Shown here: positions 23,003-29,456 of the stretch, in pieces | How the letters are laid out: each line of letters begins with the position of its first letter | How positions within the stretch are numbered: position 1 is the first letter of the stretch | NCBI GenBank assembly: GCA_023132075.1 | Contig: JAGLYT010000002.1 | Coordinates: 1 to 29,456 of the forward strand | DNA: 29,456 nt | Origin: a bacterium | Lineage (GTDB): Bacteria; CBDUZB01; JAGLHV01 | Reading direction: 5' to 3' | Made by a program: the position numbers and the translations under genes | Notes under the pieces: model-generated | Told to the model about the DNA's origin: nothing | The model's database searches: none | What the model saw: only the letters and a program-made list of their open reading frames with translations

Positions 23003-23866
23003 ATGGTTTTACTTAAAATGATACCAATGTTTTTATTTACTTTTGGTTTGTGGTTAATATTAACATTTATTTATCAGACAGTAACCCTATTTTATTTTCG
23101 GTATAAAGGGTATTATGAACGAATGGTAACTAAAACTACTTCTGAGCTGGGAGGGATGTTTATTAAAGTTAAAGAGAAACAAATGGGACTTTTTTTAATT
23201 TTAGGGATGCTAATGATCGGAGTATTCGTTTATTTTATGACAAAGAATATAGTGCTGGCTGTTTTTGCAGTAGCTGGGAGTGTGGTTTTACCTCGATTGT
23301 TCGTGAAGTTTGCCAAGGCAAAGCATTCTAAAAAATTTGATGAACAATTAGTAGAGGCCTTAATATTGCTTTCTAATTCGCTAAAAGCAGGTCTTGATTT
23401 AACTCAGGGAATGCAATTAATTGTTCGGGATATGCCCGCTCCTATTTCTGATGAATTTAAATTAGTACTGCAAGAAACGAATATCGGTTCGCCGTTAGAA
23501 GCTAGTTTAGAAAATTTAGCGAATCGCATTAATAGTGAATTGGTAAGGTTTATTGTAACAGCAATAGTTATTCAGCGGGAATCAGGGGGAGATATCACGA
23601 AAATTTTGGATCAGGTTGTTCGTTCCATTAGAGATAATCATTCGTTAATGAGGAAAGTCCAGGTTTTAACTGCACAGGGAATATTGGAATCTGGAGTATC
23701 TTTTGTTCTTCCCTGGGGGTTGGCCGTGGCTTTATCTATAATGAAACCGGGATTTCTGAATCCTTTATTTCATCATCCCATAGGTGTAATTATATTGTTA
23801 GCGGCTACGGGATGGCAAATAATAGGTGTTTTTATTGTTTTTAAGATGTCCAAAATAAAGGTTTAA
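23003..23866 (+). CDS. tadB: Inner-membrane platform protein TadB
   Basis: The product has 287 residues and starts at ATG 23003 after AAGGAG. It has an N-terminal membrane segment (FLFTFGLWLILTFIY), a pair in the middle (LFLILGMLMIGVFVYFM and the next one) and a C-terminal pair (GVIILLAATGWQIIGVFIVF) around the T2SSF/GspF cytoplasmic four-helix domain (ALILLSNSLKAGLDLTQGMQ, IQRESGGDITKILDQVV). The family couples TadA ATPase to pilus growth. It is followed by tadC in the standard order. Confidence 0.93.
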   Translation: MVLLKMIPMFLFTFGLWLILTFIYQTVTLFYFRYKGYYERMVTKTTSELGGMFIKVKEKQMGLFLILGMLMIGVFVYFMTKNIVLAVFAVAGSVVLPRLFVKFAKAKHSKKFDEQLVEALILLSNSLKAGLDLTQGMQLIVRDMPAPISDEFKLVLQETNIGSPLEASLENLANRINSELVRFIVTAIVIQRESGGDITKILDQVVRSIRDNHSLMRKVQVLTAQGILESGVSFVLPWGLAVALSIMKPGFLNPLFHHPIGVIILLAATGWQIIGVFIVFKMSKIKV

Positions 23867-23959
23867 GATTTTTAATATGGATAAACATAACTTTATGGAT
23901 TAGTAAGTGAGTGTGCGGATTTTAATGAATAGAAATTGAATAATCGGGAAGGGGCAAAA

Positions 23960-24862
23960 ATGCCAATACTAAGTACGGTTTTATTTTTTATTGTTGTTTT
24001 TCAAGTAGTTTACTTTTTGTATTTAATGCGGGAAAAGAGGAATGCGATGGAGAGTTATATAATACAGGATTTGTATTCATTTGAAGAAGAAACAGTAACA
24101 AAAAAAGAGAAAGGTGCGTTTAATATTATTAAGAGGGTTTTGAAAAAATTTAATAAAAAATTTTTTGAACAGGGAAAAATAAAAAGAAGGATAGAAAAAC
24201 AATTGATAAAGTTAGGCGGCCAATCGCATCTTCGGCCCGGAGATATTTTAGTATTTAAAGAAATTGCAGTGGTTGGGGGTTGTATTGCAGCTTTTCTTTT
24301 GTATAAAAAAGGCATAACTAATCCGTTGATTTTAATTGGTGCTGTGATATTAAGTTTTTTTGTTCCGGATTATTTCCTTTCAAAAAAGATAAAAGACAGA
24401 GAGACCGATATTCGTATTTCTCTGCCCGGAGTGGTAGATCTTTTAACTTTATGTGTGGAGGCAGGAATGGATTTTATGTCAGCTTTTGAAAAAATAATTA
24501 CGAAACAAAAAGGCGCGAAGAAAGATCCTTTTGTTGAAGAGATTAATGTGATGTTAGGTGAAATAAGAATAGGTTTAACTAGAAGAGATGCCTTGAAAAA
24601 TATGGCTAAGAGGATAGAAATTCCGGAAATTAGTGCTTTTATTTCCGTGCTTCTTCAAACTGAGGAATTAGGAACTGATTTGGTAAATATTATGCGGGAT
24701 TATGCAGTTGAAATTAGAATAAAGCGTTTACAAATGGCTGAAAAAAGGGCAGCACAAATTGGAACGAAAATGATATTTCCAATGATACTTTTTATTTTTC
24801 CGATGACTTTTGTAATAATTTTGGTTCCTTTGATTTTAAATTATTTTATGGGGAAAACTTGA
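23960..24862 (+). CDS. tadC: Inner-membrane platform protein TadC
   Basis: The product has 300 residues. I use ATG 23960 (GAAGGGG 5 nt upstream) rather than the in-frame TTG 23936. The T2SSF domain is present (LPGVVDLLTLCVEAGMDFMS, LGEIRIGLTRRDALKNMAKR, LLQTEELGTDLVNIM) with a C-terminal membrane helix (MIFPMILFIFPMTFVIILVP) typical of TadC. It partners TadB. Its stop overlaps the next start (TTGA). Confidence 0.93.
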   Translation: MPILSTVLFFIVVFQVVYFLYLMREKRNAMESYIIQDLYSFEEETVTKKEKGAFNIIKRVLKKFNKKFFEQGKIKRRIEKQLIKLGGQSHLRPGDILVFKEIAVVGGCIAAFLLYKKGITNPLILIGAVILSFFVPDYFLSKKIKDRETDIRISLPGVVDLLTLCVEAGMDFMSAFEKIITKQKGAKKDPFVEEINVMLGEIRIGLTRRDALKNMAKRIEIPEISAFISVLLQTEELGTDLVNIMRDYAVEIRIKRLQMAEKRAAQIGTKMIFPMILFIFPMTFVIILVPLILNYFMGKT

Positions 24863-25209
24863 TAGCAAAAAAAGTTTTTAATCTTACTCGAAATTGTCTC
24901 TTGGCAGAAAAGGCAGGAGAAGCAAATTCGTTTGTTTCACGACTGATTGGTTTAATGGGAAGGAAAGGTTTAAATAAAAAAGAAGGTTTAATCATTTTAA
25001 AAACTTCATCTATCCATACATTTTTTATGCGTTTTTCAATTGATGTGGTTTTTTTTAATAAAAAAGGAGAAATTATAAAGATTATTTCAGAGTTGAAGCC
25101 TTGCAGAATGAGTCCATGGGTTTGGGGTGCTTATGGAGTGATTGAACTTCCTGCCGGCAAAGTTCTTGAAACTAAAACCCAAAAAGGGGACTGCATAGAG
25201 ATAAAATAA
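24859..25209 (+). CDS. DUF192 family protein
   Basis: The product has 116 residues. The TTG start at 24859 overlaps the tadC stop by 4 nt, so it is coupled to it. The DUF192 pattern is complete: SRLIGLMGRKGLNKKEGLI, SIHTFFMRFSIDVVFFNKKG, LKPCRMSPW, GVIELPAGK. Most DUF192 proteins carry a signal peptide; this one does not. DUF192 genes occur next to tad loci in many bacteria, but the biochemical role is unknown. Confidence 0.92.
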   Translation: MIAKKVFNLTRNCLLAEKAGEANSFVSRLIGLMGRKGLNKKEGLIILKTSSIHTFFMRFSIDVVFFNKKGEIIKIISELKPCRMSPWVWGAYGVIELPAGKVLETKTQKGDCIEIK

Positions 25210-25268
25210 ATGTTGTTTGTAAATTTAGTATTTAAAGGGTTATAAATTGTAAAAGAGAGGTAAAGTTA

Positions 25269-26528
25269 GTGAAAATAAATGTTGCAGGTAAAGTGGTCGT
25301 TACAATACTGTGTTTTACAAATATTAGTATTTCGTGTTTATTTGCCAGTAAACAAAGTGACGAAATTGATAAACTGTTGAGGATAAAGCCTCTTGTAAGA
25401 GGGGATGACATAATTGTTTATCAAAAGATAGTTCAGGAAAAAGAAGATGAAATAATGAAAGGGATGCTTAGTTTTTTCTACAAAGATGCACTTTTAGCCT
25501 ATAAGGAAAACAGATTTGATGATGCCCTGATAATAGGAAGGGAAATGTTGCTCCTTGACCCGGGAAATAAAGAAATTTCAATTTTTAAAGAAGGTCTTAA
25601 AGAGATAATTAAGTATGGGGGAACAAGAAAAGCAAAGAAAAGAGTGATTGAGCTATATTATCAGCGGGGATTAGATTTTTATACCCAGGGTGATTTAGTG
25701 AATGCTGTTGAAATTTGGCAAAAAGCACTTGTTCTTAGTCCGGGATATAAGGATTGTAAGAATTTAATAAAAAGAGCAAGGAAACATTTAACAGAAGTGT
25801 ATTACCAGGAAGGATTGAATTTCTATAAAACGAGGAAATATGCCCTGGCTTTGGGGAAATGGTATATTGTAGCAAAAATTGATCCTAATTATGGGAATGT
25901 GCTTGCTCTTATTAAAATCGCTAAGGAGGAAGTTTTTAAACAAAAAGTAGATGGGTTATATAAAAGGGGGATTGCTCTTCGTAAAGCAGGAAAATTGGAA
26001 AAGGCTTTAGAGGTATTTAAGAAATTACTGGCATTGTCTCCCCGGCATAAGAGCGGATTAGCCGGAAAGAAGGAAATAAGAAAGAGTTTAACTGCTTATT
26101 ATTTTAATAAAGGGGAAAAATATTTTAAAGGTAAAAATTTTAAAAAAGCTATCCGGTTTTTTAAAAATGCATTGCGTTTTAGTCCGGGTTCCACCAGGAT
26201 CCTCGGTTATTTATCAAAAGCAAGGGAAGAACAGGCTCTTCTTGCTTTAAAACCAAAGCCGAAAAGAAAATCACAAGTAAAAGAAGTTATTCTCTCTTCT
26301 GAGAAAAAATCTACTGATTTGGCTAAAATAAAAAAACGGGAAATAACGCAAACAGACATAGAGGAAGCGGAAAAACATTATATTACAGGTTTATATTATT
26401 ACCAGAATGGATTTTTAGAAGAAGCGGTGGCTGAATGGGAAACGGTTTTAAGGATAAATCCAAGGCATGATAAAACAAAAACAAGTCTAAAAAAAGTTAA
26501 AGGGGAATTACGAAAATTAAGATATTAG
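25269..26528 (+). CDS. Exported TPR protein, TadD-like position
   Basis: The product has 419 residues. It starts with GTG 25269 after GAGAGG. A signal-type N-terminus (GKVVVTILCFTNISISCLFA) is followed by at least six TPR-like units, e.g. YYQRGLDFYTQGDLVNAVEI, YYQEGLNFYKTRKYALALGK, YKRGIALRKAGKLEKALEVF and a last unit near the C-terminus. The cysteine in ISISC could be a lipobox, though the sequence is not canonical. TadD, the TPR pilotin of Tad systems, is expected near here, so this is the best candidate. It strongly resembles the TPR half of the barrel protein at 13531-15567, including the W in the KAVEIWQKAL-type helix. Confidence 0.82.
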   Translation: MKINVAGKVVVTILCFTNISISCLFASKQSDEIDKLLRIKPLVRGDDIIVYQKIVQEKEDEIMKGMLSFFYKDALLAYKENRFDDALIIGREMLLLDPGNKEISIFKEGLKEIIKYGGTRKAKKRVIELYYQRGLDFYTQGDLVNAVEIWQKALVLSPGYKDCKNLIKRARKHLTEVYYQEGLNFYKTRKYALALGKWYIVAKIDPNYGNVLALIKIAKEEVFKQKVDGLYKRGIALRKAGKLEKALEVFKKLLALSPRHKSGLAGKKEIRKSLTAYYFNKGEKYFKGKNFKKAIRFFKNALRFSPGSTRILGYLSKAREEQALLALKPKPKRKSQVKEVILSSEKKSTDLAKIKKREITQTDIEEAEKHYITGLYYYQNGFLEEAVAEWETVLRINPRHDKTKTSLKKVKGELRKLRY

Positions 26529-26549
26529 ACAATAAAGGAAAAATAAAAA

Positions 26550-27722
26550 ATGGGTTTTAAAAAAATGTTCAGTAAAGGTCTTTCTCAAAAAGACAAAAGT
26601 TCAAAAGCTAAAAATTTTTTTCTTTCTAAATTTGCCGGTAAATTAGGTTTGGGTTTATTAAGTATTAAGATTACTATTTTATTTGTAATACTACTTTCGA
26701 TCATTTTATTTATGGGGAAAACAGCAATAATTGATTATAAAAAAACTGGTTTAGAGGAAGAACTTCAAAAAAGAGGGAAGGGTTTAGTTGAAATTTTTAC
26801 GCCCTGGTGTATAAAGGCGCTGGAAGAACAGGATGATATCCTCCTGTTAAATATATTGAACTCTTTACGGCAGCAAGAAGATGTAATGTACAATGTGATT
26901 TTAAATGAAAAAGGGATAGTTATCGGTCATACCAATGTTTATAAGTTAGGGAAAGAATATAATGATGATATTACCCGAAAAGCTTTAGGAGCCAGCAAGC
27001 TTTTAATACAATCGTATCGTAGGGGAAATAATAATTTGTACGATTATGGAATACCTCTGTTAAGTTTAGGTGAAAAATTAGGAGTTTTACGGTTTGGTTT
27101 ATCGAGGGATAAGTTGGATAATGAGTTGGATCATTTTGTTTCGAAAATAAAGTTTTTTATGTGGATGATCATTATCTTATTAGGGGCGGAAGTGTTTTTT
27201 TTAGTTAATTATAAAATATCCAGACCTTTAATTAAGATTAAAGAAGCGGTAAATTTATTAGGGGGGCAATATTTCGAATATAAGGTTCATGTGGAAACGA
27301 AAGATGAAATAGGTGGAATATCAAAAGGTATAGAAAATTTTATTGAGCAAATAAAAAGAGAGTTTGAGTTTCATGAGGAAAAGAATAAAAGGAGTTCCTT
27401 GTTGGAAGTAAAAAGATTAGGAGAAATGTTAGATGTTTTGCTGGAAAATAGCGATAGGAAGGTATTGGTTGCTGATGTAAATAATAATATAGTATTTTCT
27501 AATATGGAGACACAAGAAGGGAAAAAGGTGCAAGGTCATTTATTGGATATAATTAAGGAAAAAGATTTTGTTGCGTTATTAAATGATGCTTTTAGTAAAA
27601 GAGGAGAAATTGTAAAAGGGACTGTAAATTTTTTATGTAAAAAAAGAGTAAGTATATTAACTTTAGCTAATGAAGAAGAAAGAGGACCAAAAACAATTGT
27701 TGTTTTGGAAAACATATTATAA
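26550..27722 (+). CDS. Cache-HAMP receptor without a catalytic output domain
   Basis: The product has 390 residues and starts at ATG 26550 after AAAGGAAAA. A membrane helix at about 38-58 (IKITILFVILLSIILFM) and a periplasmic single-Cache-like domain (YNVILNEKGIVIGHTNVYKL, YDYGIPLLSLGEKLGVLRFG) are followed by a second helix near 203-222, HAMP (ISRPLIKIKEAVNLLGGQ) and a C-terminal PAS-like region (RKVLVADVNNNIVFSNMETQ). No kinase, GGDEF, phosphatase or methyl-accepting domain follows. The Cache-HAMP part parallels that of the SpoIIE phosphatase at 9934. It may signal through protein contact. Confidence 0.82.
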   Translation: MGFKKMFSKGLSQKDKSSKAKNFFLSKFAGKLGLGLLSIKITILFVILLSIILFMGKTAIIDYKKTGLEEELQKRGKGLVEIFTPWCIKALEEQDDILLLNILNSLRQQEDVMYNVILNEKGIVIGHTNVYKLGKEYNDDITRKALGASKLLIQSYRRGNNNLYDYGIPLLSLGEKLGVLRFGLSRDKLDNELDHFVSKIKFFMWMIIILLGAEVFFLVNYKISRPLIKIKEAVNLLGGQYFEYKVHVETKDEIGGISKGIENFIEQIKREFEFHEEKNKRSSLLEVKRLGEMLDVLLENSDRKVLVADVNNNIVFSNMETQEGKKVQGHLLDIIKEKDFVALLNDAFSKRGEIVKGTVNFLCKKRVSILTLANEEERGPKTIVVLENIL

Positions 27723-27759
27723 GGTAATAAAAAAAAGGAGGTTTTTAAATTTTCAAAAA

Positions 27760-28041
27760 ATGTTAATAGAACTAAAAAAAATAGAAAGCAGTTCAGTACT
27801 TAAATGTTGCAGTGTTGTTTTTTTTATGTTAGGGTTGGTAATCGGAATAGTCTCTTTTGTTTATGCGTTATTTACGCAAAACTTGACAACCGGCGGGATA
27901 TTAGTTGGGTTTTTGGCTATAATCCTTTACGCCGTAATTTTTAGTATAATTACTTCTATAGTGGTTGTTTTAATCAGTTTGTTTTATAATATAGTACTAA
28001 GTAAACTGGGTGGGATTAAAGTTGTAATTGAGTCGGAATAA
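27760..28041 (+). CDS. Small two-helix membrane protein, DUF3566-like
   Basis: The product has 93 residues from ATG 27760. The frame is open further upstream, but that part overlaps the receptor gene and is not expected to be translated. An opening MLIELKKIESSSVLKCCSVV is followed by two long hydrophobic stretches (FFMLGLVIGIVSFVYALF and GFLAIILYAVIFSIITSIVV). This resembles DUF3566-type proteins of Gram-positive and candidate-phylum genomes. The clear AGGAGG lies 18 nt before the ATG, unusually far, so another start is possible. The function is unknown. Confidence 0.65.
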   Translation: MLIELKKIESSSVLKCCSVVFFMLGLVIGIVSFVYALFTQNLTTGGILVGFLAIILYAVIFSIITSIVVVLISLFYNIVLSKLGGIKVVIESE

Positions 28042-28097
28042 AAAAGAGAATTTAAATGTGGAGAAAAGAGAATTTAAATGTGGAGAAAAGAGAATTT
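28042..28097 (+). repeat. 22-bp tandem repeat, two and a half copies
   Basis: The unit aaaagagaatttaaatgtgg plus ag occurs at 28042-28063 and 28064-28085, with aaaagagaattt at 28086-28097. It lies between two genes. Each unit contains an ATG and a purine-rich GTGGAGAAAAG. Confidence 0.9.
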
Positions 28098-28119
28098 TTG
28101 AAAACTAAATTTTAAAATA

Positions 28120-29456
28120 ATGAAACATGGAAAAAGAGCGGGTATTTTTTATAAGTTCAAGACGAAGTATTTATTAATTAGTTATCTTTTCGGGTTTGTT
28201 GTTTATTTAAGTTTAAGAAAAATAGGATCTTTGGACATTTGGTGGCATTTACGCGCCGGACAATATATAGTCTCTCAAAAAGTTTTTCCCTGCCAGAATA
28301 TCTTTTCTCATAGTGCTCCGTCTCATTTTTGGATTGCTTATAGTTGGTTAACAGAAATAATTTTTTACTATGTAAGCATAATAGGTTTTAACTGGTTGAT
28401 TGTTTTAAGAACGTGTTTAATGCTAATTACTTTTGTAATAGTTTTTAAAACGACCTATGAGGCGTCATATAAAAATTTTAATCTTTCAATAGTGATTACT
28501 CTTTTAATGGCGTTTGTTTCTTCGTCTTCCTGGGTGATGCGACCTCAACTTTTTTCTTTTCTCTTTACTGCTTTTTTTGTCTATATCTTGTACAAATTTG
28601 AAAGTAACGGTGAAAAAAAAATAATTTGGTTTATTCCTCTAATAATGCTTTTTTGGGTAAACTTACATGTTTATTTTGTGGTGGGTTTCTTTTTAGTTCT
28701 GGTACATTTGTTAGGTAGTGCTTTTCGAAGTTGGTTTTTGTCCGGTGAGAATAAAGAAGAAGAAATAAAAAAGCGGAAAGTATTATTTAAAATAATAGCG
28801 GTTAGTTTGTTTGTTTGTCTTATTAATCCTTATACCTATCGTATATTTTGGGAAGTAATTCGACTTTTCGGTCAACACTGGGCGAGAGAAAATATTACTG
28901 AACTCCAGTCACCCAACTTTCATTCTATCATTCCTATGTTTTTTGAAATAATCTTATTTCTTTTGATATTTTCCCTTTCTGTAGCAAAGAAAAGGCCTTC
29001 TTTCGTTGATTTAGTTCTTTTTTCAGGGTTCACTTACCAGGCGTTATATTCTCTTCGTGATTTACCTTTTTGGGCTATTGTCATGGCTCCTATGCTGGGT
29101 CGCTATTTAGGGGAATTTCTTATATATCTTAAAAAAACTAAAAATTCGGTACAAAATAAAATTAAAATAGATGTACCTGAGAAAAATGTATTTTGTTTTA
29201 TAGATAAATTTTTAAAAAAAACATATTTTTTTATTAATTGGTTTCTATTAGTGATTTTGATTGGGGTAATTGGGTTTCGTTTTATAAAAGATAAAAAAAT
29301 AGAATCTTGTGTAGATATAAAATACTTTCCCCTGGGAGCAGTAGAATTTATTAAAGAAAACAATTTGCCCGGGAGAATGTTTAATTCTTTTAATTGGGGG
29401 GGGTATTTAATTTATTCTCTTTATCCGGAATGGAAAGTATCTATAGATGGAAGAAC
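28120..29456 (+). CDS. Multi-spanning membrane protein, GT-C-like (runs off the window)
   Basis: An open frame starts at ATG 28120 and continues past the edge (445 codons visible). No close ribosome binding site is seen. Many hydrophobic helices are present. The early loop reads SLDIWWHLRAGQYIV, then FSHSAPSHFWIAYSWLTEII, a signature of a large family of uncharacterised GT-C-like membrane proteins. Near the end, FNSFNWGGYLIYSLYPEWK followed by VSIDGR matches the WGGYL-IDGR motif of the same family. These are thought to use lipid-linked sugars, but this is unproven. It might join the O-antigen-ligase-like protein in surface glycosylation. Confidence 0.8.
   Translation, partial: MKHGKRAGIFYKFKTKYLLISYLFGFVVYLSLRKIGSLDIWWHLRAGQYIVSQKVFPCQNIFSHSAPSHFWIAYSWLTEIIFYYVSIIGFNWLIVLRTCLMLITFVIVFKTTYEASYKNFNLSIVITLLMAFVSSSSWVMRPQLFSFLFTAFFVYILYKFESNGEKKIIWFIPLIMLFWVNLHVYFVVGFFLVLVHLLGSAFRSWFLSGENKEEEIKKRKVLFKIIAVSLFVCLINPYTYRIFWEVIRLFGQHWARENITELQSPNFHSIIPMFFEIILFLLIFSLSVAKKRPSFVDLVLFSGFTYQALYSLRDLPFWAIVMAPMLGRYLGEFLIYLKKTKNSVQNKIKIDVPEKNVFCFIDKFLKKTYFFINWFLLVILIGVIGFRFIKDKKIESCVDIKYFPLGAVEFIKENNLPGRMFNSFNWGGYLIYSLYPEWKVSIDGR

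Noticed and set aside
27670-27759. Upstream extension of the DUF3566-like protein
   Set aside because: It overlaps the receptor gene in another frame and lacks the family's pattern; ATG 27760 is the more likely start.
28042-28097. CRISPR-like repeat
   Set aside because: The units are directly adjacent without spacers and there are no cas genes.

Overview
The window is AT-rich chromosomal DNA from a Gram-negative-type bacterium, probably an uncultured candidate-phylum lineage such as Omnitrophota or Desantisbacteria. That placement is inferred from style: a PorV/PorQ-like outer-membrane barrel, an OmpA domain, a secretin, FlgD/CHU_C-type C-terminal domains, many TPR proteins and large secreted repeat proteins. 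No rRNA, tRNA or universal marker is present, so it cannot be fixed. No tRNA, CRISPR array or intact mobile element was seen.

Left arm (1-6222, minus strand): a secreted-protein cluster. Reading with transcription, it holds a 190-aa secreted protein, a three-FN3 protein ending in a FlgD/CHU_C-like domain, a long DNRLRE plus beta-helix protein whose start is broken by an A10 tract, a decayed NHL/FlgD-like pseudogene, and the first part of another secreted protein. In front of the cluster, at 6424-6631, lie a sigma70-type promoter, a GEMM-I (cyclic-di-GMP-I) riboswitch and a terminator.

Middle (6789-15893, minus strand): an operon-like run of a MerR-type regulator with a strong dyad next to its promoter, a barrel-TPR fusion, a propeller-OmpA fusion, a Cache-HAMP-SpoIIE phosphatase, an O-antigen-ligase-like protein with TPRs, and a two-domain secreted protein. 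A decayed insertion element probably separates it from the right arm.

Right arm (16361-29456, plus strand): a second promoter and GEMM-I riboswitch, two terminator-like hairpins, then a near-perfect consensus promoter and a Tad (tight adherence) pilus locus. The locus has six Flp pilin reading frames (one with a nonsense codon in mature residue 3), a VPKVNIP-repeat protein, TadE, CpaB, a short secretin, a TadZ-TadA fusion ATPase, TadB and TadC. Downstream are a DUF192 protein, a TPR protein, a Cache-HAMP receptor without an output domain, a small membrane protein and a truncated multi-spanning membrane protein.

The unifying idea is a surface and adhesion region under cyclic-di-GMP control: one riboswitch precedes the pilus and the other precedes the secreted proteins. 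Their hairpin arrangements differ enough that opposite responses are possible. The paralogous TPR and Cache-HAMP modules on both sides of the pilus genes suggest that the middle operon and the pilus locus belong together.
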